NCBI RefSeq assembly: GCF_030272615.1
Contig: NC_081413.1
Span: forward strand, 603,322,709-603,386,708
Source of the DNA: Cryptomeria japonica
Lineage: Eukaryota; Streptophyta; Pinopsida; Cupressales; Cupressaceae
Direction: 5' to 3'
DNA length: 64,000 nucleotides
Each line of letters starts with the position of its first letter. Position 1 is the stretch's first letter. The translations under genes and the position numbers were made by a program. The notes below the pieces were generated by a model that was given only the letters and a program-made list of their open reading frames with translations, ran no database searches and was not told the DNA's origin. Shown here in pieces: positions 1 to 11,600 of the stretch.

Positions 1-1920
1 AATCCCTTGTTCATTAGCACCACAACCTTTTCCATGATACCCATGCTTAGCAAAAATGCGAAAACCACGACCATAACGATCAGCCATTTCAGGAAGAGAA
101 GGTGGTTTTTCATAAGACAAAGGATCAAACTCTTCATAGCTATAGATGTGAGGAGAAGAAGTTTGAGAAGCGGCCACAAAATTATTACTCATAGATTCAG
201 GTAAGGTTGATTGATTTTTAGTTTCTTCTTTCTTTTCAACTTTATGATTTTCAGCGTCTTCCTTCTTTTCAACTTTAAGTTCTCTAGAAGGAACCTTATA
301 TTCACCTACAAAGGTAGGGTTAAAATCAAGAGATCCCCAATCATCTTTTGCGAGAACCTTCTCAGGATCAAAATCCTTTTTATGTGTAATTTCAAGTCGA
401 GAAGGATCTTCTTCAGGAGTTCCAGACTCATCCAAAGGATTTTGATCATCGGAAAGCGAAGACTCATCGATAGGTTTCTTGTTTAAAGAGTCATCACTAG
501 ACGAGGATGGCTTAGAAGAATCTCCTTTGGAATTAGATGTTTGTAGACAAGCTTGAAAATTAGTATCACCTATCAAGGTATATGTCTTATTGTTATAAAC
601 GAATTTAACTTGTCTATGTAATGTAGAGGGGACAGCTTGCATGCTGTGAATCCAAGGCCTCCCTAATAACAAGTTGTATGTTAAATTTCCCGGCATAACA
701 TGGATAGGAGTAGGCAAAGTAATAGGTCCCACTGTGAGAGGTAAGGTGATGATACCTAATGAAGTCTTAGCCACATTGTCAAAGCCACGAATGGGATGAG
801 AGTCAGGCTCAATAAGAGATGTATCCACATTCATCTTATGCAATAGATTAATGCTACACACATTAAGACCAGAGCCATTATCTACTAGTGTTCGTCTTAT
901 AGCAGTGTCTTTCATGACAACCACAATCATTAAGGGATCATATTGTTGTTGAATTTCACTAGTAGGCAACTCATCTTGGGTAAACACAATTTGAGCTTTA
1001 GGATTCATCACAGAGTTAACAAAAGATGCTATATTACTAGATGTATTCGGTGGAGGAACATTCAAATCTTTCAAGGCATCTTGTAACATTCCATGATGAG
1101 CGGAAGAAGTTTGAATCAAATCCCAAAGGGATATCTTAGCAGGGGTAGCTTTAAGTTGTTCTATAAGATCATATTCCTTACCCATAACTTGCGAAATACG
1201 GGGAGCTTGAGGAAGAATTGGTTGAGGATTAGGAAGGGAAACTGGAATAACAGGAGGAGGATTAGGTTGCCTATTATTTCTAGTATGATAAGTATGGGCA
1301 ACCGCATGATAACTCTCTCTAGTTATTTGCTTAGCATAATTGTAAGGACTTATAGGTTTTCTTCCTTGTACGGTGATGATTGGTTTATTCGGGGTACGAA
1401 AGGAATCATGATCATACCTTCCTTGGACAATAAGGAGAGGTGATTTAGGAATTTGAAAGGTGGGAGAAGGATAAGCACCTTGGACTTCAAAGAGAGGCTT
1501 GTTATATTCATTCAAATTTATCATGTTAACCAATTTAGAGGTCTTGTTTTTGTTTATAGGTTTCGACAAAGCCACAAAGTCATCAAGAGCATCATCCAAC
1601 AAAGCATGATCATATCGGTTAAAAGGTTTGTCTTTTGATTCAAAAGGAGACATCTCCTCATAGAGGGGATTATTGAAAACAACCATGTTACTAGATTCAG
1701 GGGAAGAGTTGATAGGAATGTATCCTTGAGAGGAATCATTCGACTTATCTTTCTCATCACACCTAAATGGCATAGTAACAAGGTTTATGAGTTTTTGGTA
1801 AAATGAAGGTTTAGCATCCTTAGGGTTTAAAAACTCATCTAAAGCTTCATCTAATTCATCTTGGCTATACTCATAATAATCATCAAAAGCATGAACATTT
1901 TGCAAATAAAAATCTGACAT
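1..1920 (-). CDS. Tat-type retrotransposon polyprotein with aspartic protease, no gag capsid (partial)
   Basis: The frame is open for all 640 codons from the ATG at 1920 to the window edge. It starts MSDFYLQNVHAFDD. Residues 1-180 are acidic and unrecognised, with no gag capsid signature. Around residue 240-260 comes the Tat-like linker YDLIEQLKATPAKISLWDLI. The protease follows with the active-site motif LVDNGSG (Asp at codon 880-882, residue about 347) and the flap/C-terminal motif LLGRPWIHSM. A lysine/glutamate-rich stretch then leads to a G-patch-like segment (GRGFRIF, GYHGKGCG) at residues 616-640. In a complete element RT and RNase H would follow. The protease would process the polyprotein in virus-like particles. 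Family assignment follows Tat/Ogre-type polyproteins; lack of gag is seen directly, since only about 160 bases separate the primer site from the ATG. Confidence 0.8.
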   Translation of the reverse strand, partial: MSDFYLQNVHAFDDYYEYSQDELDEALDEFLNPKDAKPSFYQKLINLVTMPFRCDEKDKSNDSSQGYIPINSSPESSNMVVFNNPLYEEMSPFESKDKPFNRYDHALLDDALDDFVALSKPINKNKTSKLVNMINLNEYNKPLFEVQGAYPSPTFQIPKSPLLIVQGRYDHDSFRTPNKPIITVQGRKPISPYNYAKQITRESYHAVAHTYHTRNNRQPNPPPVIPVSLPNPQPILPQAPRISQVMGKEYDLIEQLKATPAKISLWDLIQTSSAHHGMLQDALKDLNVPPPNTSSNIASFVNSVMNPKAQIVFTQDELPTSEIQQQYDPLMIVVVMKDTAIRRTLVDNGSGLNVCSINLLHKMNVDTSLIEPDSHPIRGFDNVAKTSLGIITLPLTVGPITLPTPIHVMPGNLTYNLLLGRPWIHSMQAVPSTLHRQVKFVYNNKTYTLIGDTNFQACLQTSNSKGDSSKPSSSSDDSLNKKPIDESSLSDDQNPLDESGTPEEDPSRLEITHKKDFDPEKVLAKDDWGSLDFNPTFVGEYKVPSRELKVEKKEDAENHKVEKKEETKNQSTLPESMSNNFVAASQTSSPHIYSYEEFDPLSYEKPPSLPEMADRYGRGFRIFAKHGYHGKGCGANEQGI

Positions 1921-2076
1921 TTTGAAAAGATTGCATAAAATTTAAACACACAATGCAAAGAAACACACTTTTTTTTTCCTTTCTTTTTTTTTTTTCTTTT
2001 AATGAAAATGAAATGAAAATATACTAAATCTAGATCTAGATCTAATAAATGCAATGCAAGAGGAAGCAATGATAGA

Positions 2077-2098
2077 TTCACGTCGGGTTCACCAAAAT
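2077..2098 (-). promoter_or_regulatory. Primer-binding site of left-edge element
   Basis: On the minus strand, just inside the LTR end, the sequence reads TTTTGGTGAACCCGACGTGA. Its complement ends in CCA as a tRNA 3' end should. The same sequence follows the 5' LTR at 56476. It is not the initiator-Met type used by the copia and chromovirus elements in this window; I cannot name the tRNA. Confidence 0.7.
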
Positions 2099-2099
2099 G

Positions 2100-3747
2100 T
2101 GTAAGGAAAAAAAGCGAGACTAGGTCAACATACCCTAATCCTACCTTTTGACACACATTGCGGAATACGAAAGAGCCTAGAGATATCGCACAATTGGCTA
2201 CTTCTTTTAGGTGAAAGAGAGAGCCACGGGATATCTATTAGGATTCCTATTCCCTTGTTGAAATTGTAAGATCAAGTAATGCAAGTTCAAACCCTAATGC
2301 AACTATGAACTAATAACAAGATTGGAGAATTGAGATTAAACAATGAACAGCTGTAAACACAAGGATGAAATAAGAATGCAGATATGTACCCGGAGTCAAA
2401 ATCAGACTGACAATGTTCGGGACGGGGGCGCGGGCGCCACTGTCCTGAAAACTGCACCGGAAACCATTGTTCTGCACTCTGAAACACTGTCGGGAAACTG
2501 TCCGCAAGCTGTCTGTCCGGAGGACCAGGGCGCCCAACACCTCTGTCCCAAGGACAGGGGCGCTGGGCGCCCTGGTCCTGGCAGGACCAGGGCGCCCAGC
2601 GCCCCTGTCCTAGTCTTCTGCTCTGCAACTTCACACAGGGTGCTGTCTCGACCTTCTCTCTCCGGATCTGTATCCAGCGGCGTCGTCCGAATCCCGGAAC
2701 CTGCAATAATATCTGAAAAGGGGAAGGGGCGGCTATATAGGGTTTTGCCTTAGTCAAACCCCCGCTTCGGTGATTTCCACCTCCACGAATAGCCAAGTTG
2801 TTTTGTAAAATGTATTGTGTGTGCAGACCTAGTGTGTGTGCAAGGTCCTAAAATGCAAGAAAGCAGACTAGAGCAACCTAGAAAGTAAACCCTAATTGCT
2901 TGTAAATGATAATGTAAATGTTCTAAATCAAGATGCAATGTGATCTAAAGCATGAATAAATGATGTATCAAATCTTATGCAAAGACATGAAAACAATATG
3001 AAATCATACCCAACCCTCAAGGGAGGAGTACAAGCCAATCTTCAGTCGGTAATCTCCTATTGTTCTTCAATGTCTTCCAAGCCCTAAGTGGATGAATGAA
3101 TTTGATTGATGCTTGATAGAATGATGTTGAATGTTGTTGAAGTCCTCAAAGATCTGCTCTTTCACTGCATATGAAGTTCCTGGAAACAAAAATCCGATCC
3201 CCTCAAATGAAGAAGGAGAGCTCTTATGTAGGAAACCCTAGATCGAAAATTCATATTTTGGCCGACCTAGAGATTGAATATCCCGCCAATTTATTGGGGT
3301 TAAGCTTTATTTTATGATTGGATCGTGCTCCTAAAATTTCAGGAAAAATGTCCGGGACCATGTGCACCGGGTGCCACGGTCCCGACAACTTTTCACCAAA
3401 TTTTCAAGGCCGTCGGATATGATGATTTTAGAGAGAATCCCAAAGTTACAGGTGATTTCGAGATGTTTAGACCCCGAAACCAAGCCCCCAAGTTCAAAAT
3501 AGGACTTAATTAGGGTTTTTGATTAAGTGGTGTATTGGAAGAATAAAATGCGAAGGGCACGCTTTAGTGAAAGGGCCCAACTTTATGATGTAGAGAATGA
3601 TGAAATAGGGCCTTAGACCTAATTAATTTGATTAATTAAGTGCTTAAGGAGAAATGCAATGCAGAATGCAAAATGCACTAAGGCGGGTGCTAAACTAGGT
3701 GTGAAATTGTACCACCCTAGCGAGTGCGTACAATTTACGACGCTACA
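2100..3747 (-). repeat. 5' LTR of left-edge Tat-type element
   Basis: In minus orientation it begins TGTAGCGTCG at 3747 and ends CCTTACA at 2100, directly before the primer-binding site. Length is 1648 bases. It carries five GC-rich palindromes (2419-2610 and 3354-3383) in otherwise average-composition DNA. The partner LTR is outside the window, so ends were set from TG...CA termini and the primer site only. Confidence 0.65.
2419..2610. repeat. Cluster of four GC-rich 27-bp imperfect palindromes
   Basis: Units lie at 2419-2445, 2522-2548, 2552-2578 and 2584-2610. Each fits the plan GGACC-N-GGGCGCC...GGCGCC-N-GGTCC with arms able to form a hairpin. A fifth diverged unit lies at 3354-3383. The same family recurs in the LTRs and leader of the element at 55184-63076. 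Confidence 0.75.
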
Positions 3748-6700
3748 CATTGGATGGGTGTCAAATATGAAGAAATAGATAAGGCTAGGTTACTAGTTCA
3801 AACCTATTTATCAATAATCAGTTTAAAAGTTGCTTTGGCTAAATCTTGCTAATCAATAGTAAATATTTACTTTTGATTATTTTCTTTTTTTCTTCCATAT
3901 CATGATATTGATACATTTTCATTTCGTTATGCATTAGAATGTTAGATATATTATGCTACATTAGATTCCATCATTCTTGCCAATTCCGAATTGCTAGGTG
4001 TCTTCGTATAGGGTTGAATATTTTTCATACAAAGGATTGTATTGAAGAGAAAACTTCATGGTAGGGGTGGTAAAGTATATTTATGATGTTCTATCTTGTC
4101 ATGTTATTGTGTGGATGTTGTTGGTAATAGTAAGCTAAATTTTCAAAAATATCAAAAAATGTCTTAACAATGCTTGTTTTGATAAAGGGTGGGTCCTACT
4201 ACTCATTGAGTTACCAATATCAATCAATGGTACCTTTCTTATGAATTTCCATTTTGACAAATCCTACAATTGTGTATGTGTTATTCATATAAAGGAGCAT
4301 CAAAGAATGCACTTTAAAATAGATTCATAATATAATGATAATGACCATAAATAAAAATATAAAATAAAGCTCTATAGTAACATCTAAACTTAAATTTAAA
4401 TATCTAAAGATTATCAAGGCCCACCTTGAATGCCAACTTACTTCTTCATTGAACCCATTTCAAAAGATTATCAAGGCCTGAATACCAACCTATTTTGATT
4501 TTGCCAATAGCACAATATTATAAACCTATTAGACTAACAAGGTCCATAATTGCAAGATGTTGCGATGTGAATCTTCTTATAAACCAATGATTTTGCAAAG
4601 TATCTCAACTACGCTTGCTTTGATTAAGGGCAATAACTGCTATTCATTAAGCTCACAATATCAACCAATGGTACCTTTCTTATAATCTCTATTTTGATAA
4701 ATACTATTTAATTGATTATAGGTTGTTGATTTGAAGGAGCACTAAAAACACCCATCAAAATAGATCCATAATTAAAAAATGATCATGACTTGAAAAGACA
4801 AATGGAAAGTAGAGCTCTATAATAACATCTAAACTAAATTTCTAATATGTAAAAACTTGTTTTCACTATTACACACAAACAATAATAACTATACTGTAAA
4901 CAAATCAATATAAAAACACATGAGATATCTTTAAAATAAAATAAATTTAATGTCTTCAAACATTTAATATTTTTTAATTAATAAAATAAAAAATAATTAA
5001 AAAATTTAATTAATTATTTTATATTTAATATTTTAATTCTATTAATATTTTATATCTTATATGATTTTGGAAAACAATCTCAAAAAACACCTTTTTATAA
5101 TAAAAATATAAGATTTTAAGTTACAATGATGTTTGATCTCAATTAAAATAGTAATAAAGGAGAACAAACCTATGATTTTAGTTTTTCATAGAGAAGATAA
5201 ATTGGTGTCATTGTTTTAAAAACTGTTCAACTGTTGAGCATGCATGAATCAGATCGAACTCAACTCTAAGAACTTCCATTTACTGTTGAGATGCTCTACC
5301 ACTGAACTACGGAATCTTATAAGACCAACCTTTCTCTGATTTGATTACTAACTTAAATGAAAATGACATTGATTAGGTCAAAAATGTATTTACCATTATA
5401 CGGGAGCAAAGACCTAATGAATTATCTTGTACTAATTATTGTGAAGAAAGGAAATGGAGAGTACTAAGTATGGTGGCGTATCTGCTTCATAATACTCACA
5501 ACAGCGGCCGGTACAAAAGCTTCGCTAAGTATGGTGGCATACCTACTAAGCAAAATTTAAGATAGACAAAGCATAAAGGACAGGAGAAATTAGATATTAA
5601 ATTGCAGCATCAGCTCTTTAGTATCCATCTTGGCTGAAATAACAATGTGGTTCACAGTGCCCTGAATATTGTCTTTCATTATAAAAGGAGTTATTGATAG
5701 ATACCAGAATACTGAAATCTTTCCAAATTGTTTAAATAGTTCATTGAAAGTACAATTAGATGCAATGCGTTTCTCGTTTCAAAATATTATAATGAAAATG
5801 ATTACAATATAAGTGTTGTTGAGATATGCGATGTCTTAAAACTGTGAATATTATTTCAACACGTACCTAAACACTGTTGAACGAAAACGACAATGATTAT
5901 CTCAATCATGTGTGCAATCAGATCTACACTCAAAAAAGCTTATATATTCCATACAAAGTGTAAACCTATTTCTGAAAGTCATCAATCACATTAAGCTGTT
6001 CCCCCATAACTGAAAGAAAAAGTCAGAATCAAGCACATGCATTTCAAACATCTTGAGGTTTAAGTAAATGTTTGAAAACATCATCTAAATAACATGCAAA
6101 CCATATTCGTTCAACAACTCCTAGATATGTCAATGTGGGGCTCATTTTAGAAGCATGAGAGTCGAATTTTTCAAGTTTTTGTTTGACGTTTACGATAGGA
6201 ATGGTTGAAGAATTCAATCAGCTTTATAAAAAGCACTCTCTCAATTGCACGCAACCATTTGCTATTGGTGGGTCTCAATCGGAACTCTCCAGGACTCATT
6301 AATAGACAAGAAAATTAGATCTTATTATCATTTATGATGGTGTTGGAGTCAAACAAGCACGAATTATATGGTTCATAAGAATCCATAGCGCACAGAGAAT
6401 CTACAGATTAATTCTGATCGAACATCATAGTCTACAGTACGAAAATTGATTTCTATTTATCAAAACCTTGACAATGAAAAAATAATAATTTGGAAGCAGT
6501 GGCTACTTGTTTAACGTGATTTTAAAGTATTCTTCAATAAGCTAACCAGTATGAAGGTCCACTTTACGGTGAAAAATATATATAGTTTATTGAATTGATA
6601 TACTCAGTGATTGTCGGTGTAGCTATCGCCATCACACTAACAAAAATCTAGATATTGCTTCTACATGTCTTTCAACCATGTCATTTCTAATAGTAGAAGA

Positions 6701-6800
6701 TTCAATATTGGAGGAACATGTTAACCATTATTGGTACCCTAAGTGGGGTATCAAATAATTTGAAATAATTTAAAATTATGTAACTTCAACCAACTAATCT
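3748..6800. other. AT-rich spacer with an old direct duplication
   Basis: No coding region is supported. Two diverged copies of about 240 bases start near 4175 and 4615. They share the words caatggtacctttctta, aaaatagat.cataat and taacatctaaact, so an offset of about 440 bases was duplicated. A tRNA-like stretch lies at 5240-5316. The last 100 bases merge into the laccase-fragment promoter. Confidence 0.5.
5240..5316 (-). other. tRNA-like stretch, probably a degenerate tRNA or SINE head
   Basis: The minus strand reads GATTCCG then TAGTTCAGTGGTAGAGC, a very good D-arm/box A. About 45 bases on comes GAGTTCGATCTG, which resembles box B. I could not pair an anticodon stem or close the acceptor stem, so it is not called a working tRNA gene. 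A tRNA-derived SINE head is equally possible. Confidence 0.25.
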
Positions 6801-6814
6801 CTGCTGTCATTTAT

Positions 6815-6822
6815 TATATATA
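6815..6822 (+). promoter_or_regulatory. TATA box of the laccase fragment
   Basis: TATATATA lies 88 bases before the ATG at 6903. It is followed by GCACTTTAGG, TTCTCGACTAAGCAAGCAG. The minus-strand laccase gene has the same block after its TATA box with few changes, so the promoter was duplicated with the gene. Confidence 0.55.
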
Positions 6823-6902
6823 GCACTTTAGGTTCTCGACTAAGCAAGCAGTTGTGCTAGTTGAAGCTTTCATTTCCATATATATAGTTAGGTGTTTGTA
6901 AT

Positions 6903-7893
6903 ATGTTTATGATGTCAAAATCTTACATGGTAAGGTTTATAGTGGTGCTGTTTACATTCATTGTCTTACGAGATTCTCTAGCATGGGCAGACCTGCAGAG
7001 CTACACATTCGTTGTAAGTGGATTTCAATATAATTACAGTGTTTCTCCATAAATAAAAGAAGTTTTATACTCTATGGAAAAGCTTGATAATTTCTTGTAG
7101 TTATGTGCTCAATTTGAACCTTCATTAAAGTCTGTATTGTTGATTAGAAAACTTATTTATTGTAACTACCGAGCTTTTTCTTTATGTTTCATCTTGTCTT
7201 CACTGTGGGTTTAACCCGTATTTAATAGAATTAACGTGTAATACCTGAATAATATGATAGAGAGGGTAGAGATCAACTGTTTTTCAAACATTGATTATAT
7301 CAAGAATCCATGGCACGGCTGTATGCACAAATACAGTCCAACAGATATTTCTATTTACGAGTTCTAACGCAAGAAAGAAAATTTTGTTATTGATTTTCAC
7401 AGCTTGAATCGACAAGTATTACTCGACTATGTGAGACATATAGTCAAGTCACAGTGAATGGACAGCTTCCAGGTCCAACTCTTTATGTCCGAAATGGAGA
7501 CACACTTAATGTTGTAGTTTATAACAAAGCCCAGCACAATGCATCCATCCACTGGTAAATAATAAATATAGTTCTTGTAGACTGTCACTTGTATTTATGA
7601 TTGAAGATTCTTTAACAAGGGTTTTGATTTTCAGGCATGGAGTGAGGCAGATCCGCACAGCGTGGGCTGATGGACCTGGGTACATTACACAGTGCCCCAT
7701 CCAACCAGGGGGAAAGTTTACATACACTTTCACCATTATCGGACAGGAAGGGACGTTGTGGTGGCATGCCCATGTTTCATGGCTCCGTGCAACAGTTCAT
7801 GGAGCAATGGTTATCCGTCCAAAGAAGGGTAGCTCTTATCCGTTTACCCAACCTCATGCTGAGCTTCCTATAGTGCTAGGTAATGGAAAGTAG
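6903..7893 (+). pseudogene. Laccase 5' fragment (exons 1-3 only)
   Basis: Three exons are seen: 6903-7013 (111 nt), 7403-7554 (152 nt) and 7635-7879 (245 nt), with GT/AG borders and the same lengths for exons 2 and 3 as the intact gene at 8675-11997. Exon 1 encodes a signal peptide (hydrophobic core, DSLAWA cleavage region). Exons 2-3 encode the first cupredoxin domain with copper motifs HWHGVRQ and WWHAHVSW. Exon 3 still has its donor site, but no exon 4-6 follows. Without splicing after exon 3 the frame stops at 7891-7893 and gives about 173 residues, lacking the C-terminal copper ligands needed for oxidase activity. There is no nonsense change in exons 1-3. Exon 3 is about 90% identical by eye to its paralogue. 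Confidence 0.85.
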
Positions 7894-8674
7894 AACCTAT
7901 CCAAGTTATACTTTTTATTGATCAAGTTAGCTTGATCTTTCTTCAGCTATTAAGACTTGATGAAGCTGTCAGACTAGTTATAGAGACAGGTTAGAATATT
8001 CATGTTATACGGAAAAGTTAAATTTTTTTTTTTTAAAAGTTTTCAGTGGGTCTTTTTGTCGGTGGACTGGTTCGGAATGAGTCTATTAGGATTAAGATTT
8101 GTTAAGTCTAAGGATTTCACATCATAAGGGTTGAGATCGATATCATATAGACAAATTTATTGAAATAGATAATCTTTTTTTTTTTTTTTTCATCCATTCA
8201 ATCTAAGACTCCTACTACCATGTTAAATAGCAAAATGATCTTGTCAATAATATTGAATCTTTCAAATTAAAGTCTTAAATTTTTTTATTTTTCTTTAATA
8301 TATTGTCGGCCACTATTATATAAATATATTTTTTATTAGAAAAGCTATTGTTATTCATTAAATATTTATTCTATCACTAAATGTTCATATCAACTTTTTG
8401 AAAGCATTTTGTTATGTTTTATTCTTACAGAATTATGTTCCATATTTGATCGAGTGGACTCTTTTCACATGTCACGTTAACTTTAAATTTGTAATTGGAA
8501 TAAGAATGATATGTCATTTGCAAAGCGTGAGTAATCTTGTCCATTATGAGGAACAACACCCTGGATATAAAAAGAGAAAACAATGCATATGTCCCTAAGT
8601 ACACATCCTAAAGGAAACCCACAGTACATTATGAGGAACAACACCAAATTATATTTCTAACACGATAATTTGCT
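7894..8674. other. Spacer between convergent laccase copies
   Basis: This AT-rich DNA contains no exon 4-like sequence (no EWWNSD coding stretch). Homology to intron 3 of the other copy ends within about 20 bases of the exon 3 donor, placing the duplication breakpoint near 7895. Poly-T runs occur near 8026 and 8177. Confidence 0.6.
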
Positions 8675-11600
8675 CTAGCATTCCGGGAGGTCTTGAGGAG
8701 GAGCCTTCATACTTTCAAACTCAGTGGGACCGTTCTTCACTAGAAACACCATGCTCAACCCCCATGTTACATGATCATCAAAGTGACAATGTACGAACCA
8801 AACACCTGCACAAATCCAACAATCATTCATTACTCCATACATATTTTCCAGATTTTAATTTCAAACCATATATCATGTCTAGAATAATGACAGAAATGTC
8901 ACTGTGTTCCTTACCTGGATTGCTAGCTTTGAATCTGACAGCAGTCCATCCATTGACAGGAGTTCCCACAGTATTTCGTTGGGGAGGATCGACCAGGTTG
9001 AAAGAGCTTGGATCTGTTTCATTGTCATAATTACCAAAACCCTCTCCTACAACATAAAAGTCATAGCCATGAATATGCATTGGATGGTTGTCTTCCTGGA
9101 AGATGTTGGTACCCTGGAACACAATCTGAACTGTGGCATTATATTCAATCACTTTCACCCTCGTTCCAGAAATTGGCGCCCACAGAGTTTTGTCTACATC
9201 ACCGGTATAATCAAACAGAACTGGTGGATGTGAAGGAAAGTCGGTGGTAAAGACTCCATTAATGCCGAAGCGATAAGCTTGCAAAATGGCGATATCTGGG
9301 AGCACAAAAGATATGTTATTCATACTGGCACTTACTCTGGTATTATTCGGGCCGCTACAGTTTCCGCCGGTTTCACAAGGAATTAAACCGAGTCCTACGG
9401 TTATGATGCTACTGTCACTTATGGTTTGGGGAACGTCCACCGGATGCTCCTCTGAAGCCAAGCTTCGTAAGGCTCGGCTAAATGTGGTCACTGTTGCAGT
9501 GTCATTGTATACTGGAAGGTCAGGAAAGATTGGAGTGGCAGATGAATTAGAGCCCACGTAGCTTAAAATGGCGGTTGTTGTGGTGTTATCAATATTTGCT
9601 TCAGATTGAGTAGTGTATACTTTGGCGGCCATATAATATCTGGCTTGGGCTTGATTGGCTGTGAGAAGAACGTCTGTAGTCTGACCAGATGTTAACATGA
9701 GAATGTCTGTTGTGTATGGCTTTGTGTAGGAGGCATCCACAGATACCACTGTAAGATTGTGTGATGCAATCTTGAAAAAGAGGTGATTATTGACTGCAGC
9801 ATTGACGATACGAAGAAGGTAGGTTTTCCCCTGTTCTACAGAGAATTTTGTTGTTCCTGCATACAAAAAATTTGATTAAATTAGTTCACAACCTTAGACT
9901 TTTATTAGTGAGGAATGGATTTGGGTGTGCCTTAGTTATATTCACAGTGCTCGTTTTTCTGGATTTAACTGCTTTGAATTATTTAAGTTTAATCTATCGA
10001 GTCTTACTAACGGGCTGCCCATCCACTCAAAACCGAATAGTTGTACCCAATTGAATCCAAAAGAAAAGTGTTACCTGACGTTGAGCAGGAATAGAGGTCT
10101 CCTGGTTGCCCATTTATAGTGAAAGCGTCTGAAACATTTGGCGCACCTCCACTCAGATCAGCTTCGGCTTCAACTTCAATGGGATCACTGTTCCACCACT
10201 CTCCTGTTCAATTTAATTGTTTTTTTTCAAGCAGTTAGAGTCATCACGGAATGCAAAGACAATCCAGTATGAGCGCATAAGGGAAAAGTTTAAAAGATGG
10301 ACAACTTGAATCTTAAGAGCTAAAGAATGGTGAAGAGACACATCCAAGCTAAATTGATGAATAAATGTGATGTCCTATGTAAGCTCCTACTTTCCATTAC
10401 CTAGCACTATAGGAAACTCAGCTTGCGGTTGGGTAAACGGATAAGAACTGCCATTCTTTGGATAGATGACCATTGCTCCATGAACTGTTGCACGAAGCCA
10501 TGACACATGGGCATGCCACCACAACGTTCCTTCCTGGTCAATAATGGTGAAAGTGTACGTAAAATTCCCCCCTGGTTGGATGGGGCACTGTGTAATGTAC
10601 TCAGGTCCATCAGACCATGCTGTGCGGATCTGTCTCACTCCATGCCTGAAAAATAAATTCTTGTTAATCATGAGTCTTCAATTATCAATTGAATTGATAG
10701 TGTACAAGATCTATATTTACCAGTGGATGGTAGCATTGTGCTTGGCTTTGTTATAAACTGTAATACTAAGCGTGTCGCCATTCCGGGCATACAGAGTTGG
10801 ACCCGGAAGCTGTCCATTCACTGTAATTATGTTATACGTCTCACATAGCCGAGTAATCTCTGTCGATTCAAGCTGTACAAATTACAAAAATGCTATTTGG
10901 GTTAGAAATCTTAAATATAATAGATCCTATGATTATGGATCTAAACATGGTATCAAATTGGCTTATTTGATGCTTATTAAAGTTTTATTCTAACATCTTC
11001 GAAGTTAATTACAATGGACTAGTGAATGTTGGATGCATATTTATTTCTTACACACTTTCTTCTATAAAACATCTACGAAATTTTCAAATGAACATTTAAA
11101 AAATTAGGTGAGTCTATATTCTCCTTCGACCACTATAATTTGTCCCCCAACCATATGAGTCATAGCAAGTTCTTGTTGCTTACAGATCTGCAAAATCTAG
11201 GTTCCTCATCTTTCTATAATTTCTCCCCCAACCAGATCCATCTAAATCTAAATCTAAACTATATTTCCTCTAACAACCTTTTCAAATATACTTTGACGAT
11301 TCAAAAACTATCTAATATTTATTAAATAGAACATTTTTCTTCCATCTCATCAATAGCATTAGTCAAACCTACCAATTCTCTGCAACAAACTTTATCTATC
11401 CTAAACGACTCATATCTAAGGAAGATTAGCTATTAAGATCCTCACATGTTCCTAGACACTTAAAACGAGGTCATGCTTCCTTAGATATTAAGATCCTCAC
11501 ATGTTCCTAGACACTTATAATGAGGTCATGCTTAATCTAACTTTGGTGTCATGATAAAATTATTAAAAATAAAAGAAGTAAATACAATTTGAAGTTGATT

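Larger units (their letters stand above)
1..3747 (-). mobile_element. Ty3/gypsy Tat-type LTR retrotransposon, 5' part (runs off left edge)
   Basis: Reading the minus strand from 3747 down, there is an LTR (3747-2100), a primer-binding site at once after it, a short leader of about 160 bases, then a long open frame to position 1. The frame holds a Tat-like linker and an aspartic protease. RT, RNase H, integrase, the second LTR and any target duplication would lie outside the window. The LTR start (TGTAGCGTC) and the primer site match those of the element at 55184-63076, so the two belong to one lineage. The open frame without a single stop suggests a young copy, unlike the decayed elements elsewhere in the window. 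Confidence 0.75.

Noticed and set aside
2287-2796. Long overlapping frames on both strands in the left LTR
   Set aside because: They arise from the same GC-rich palindromes, which lack stops on both strands; no protein motif is seen.
8764-9561. Plus-strand frames opposite laccase exon 5
   Set aside because: Antisense shadows of the laccase coding exon.
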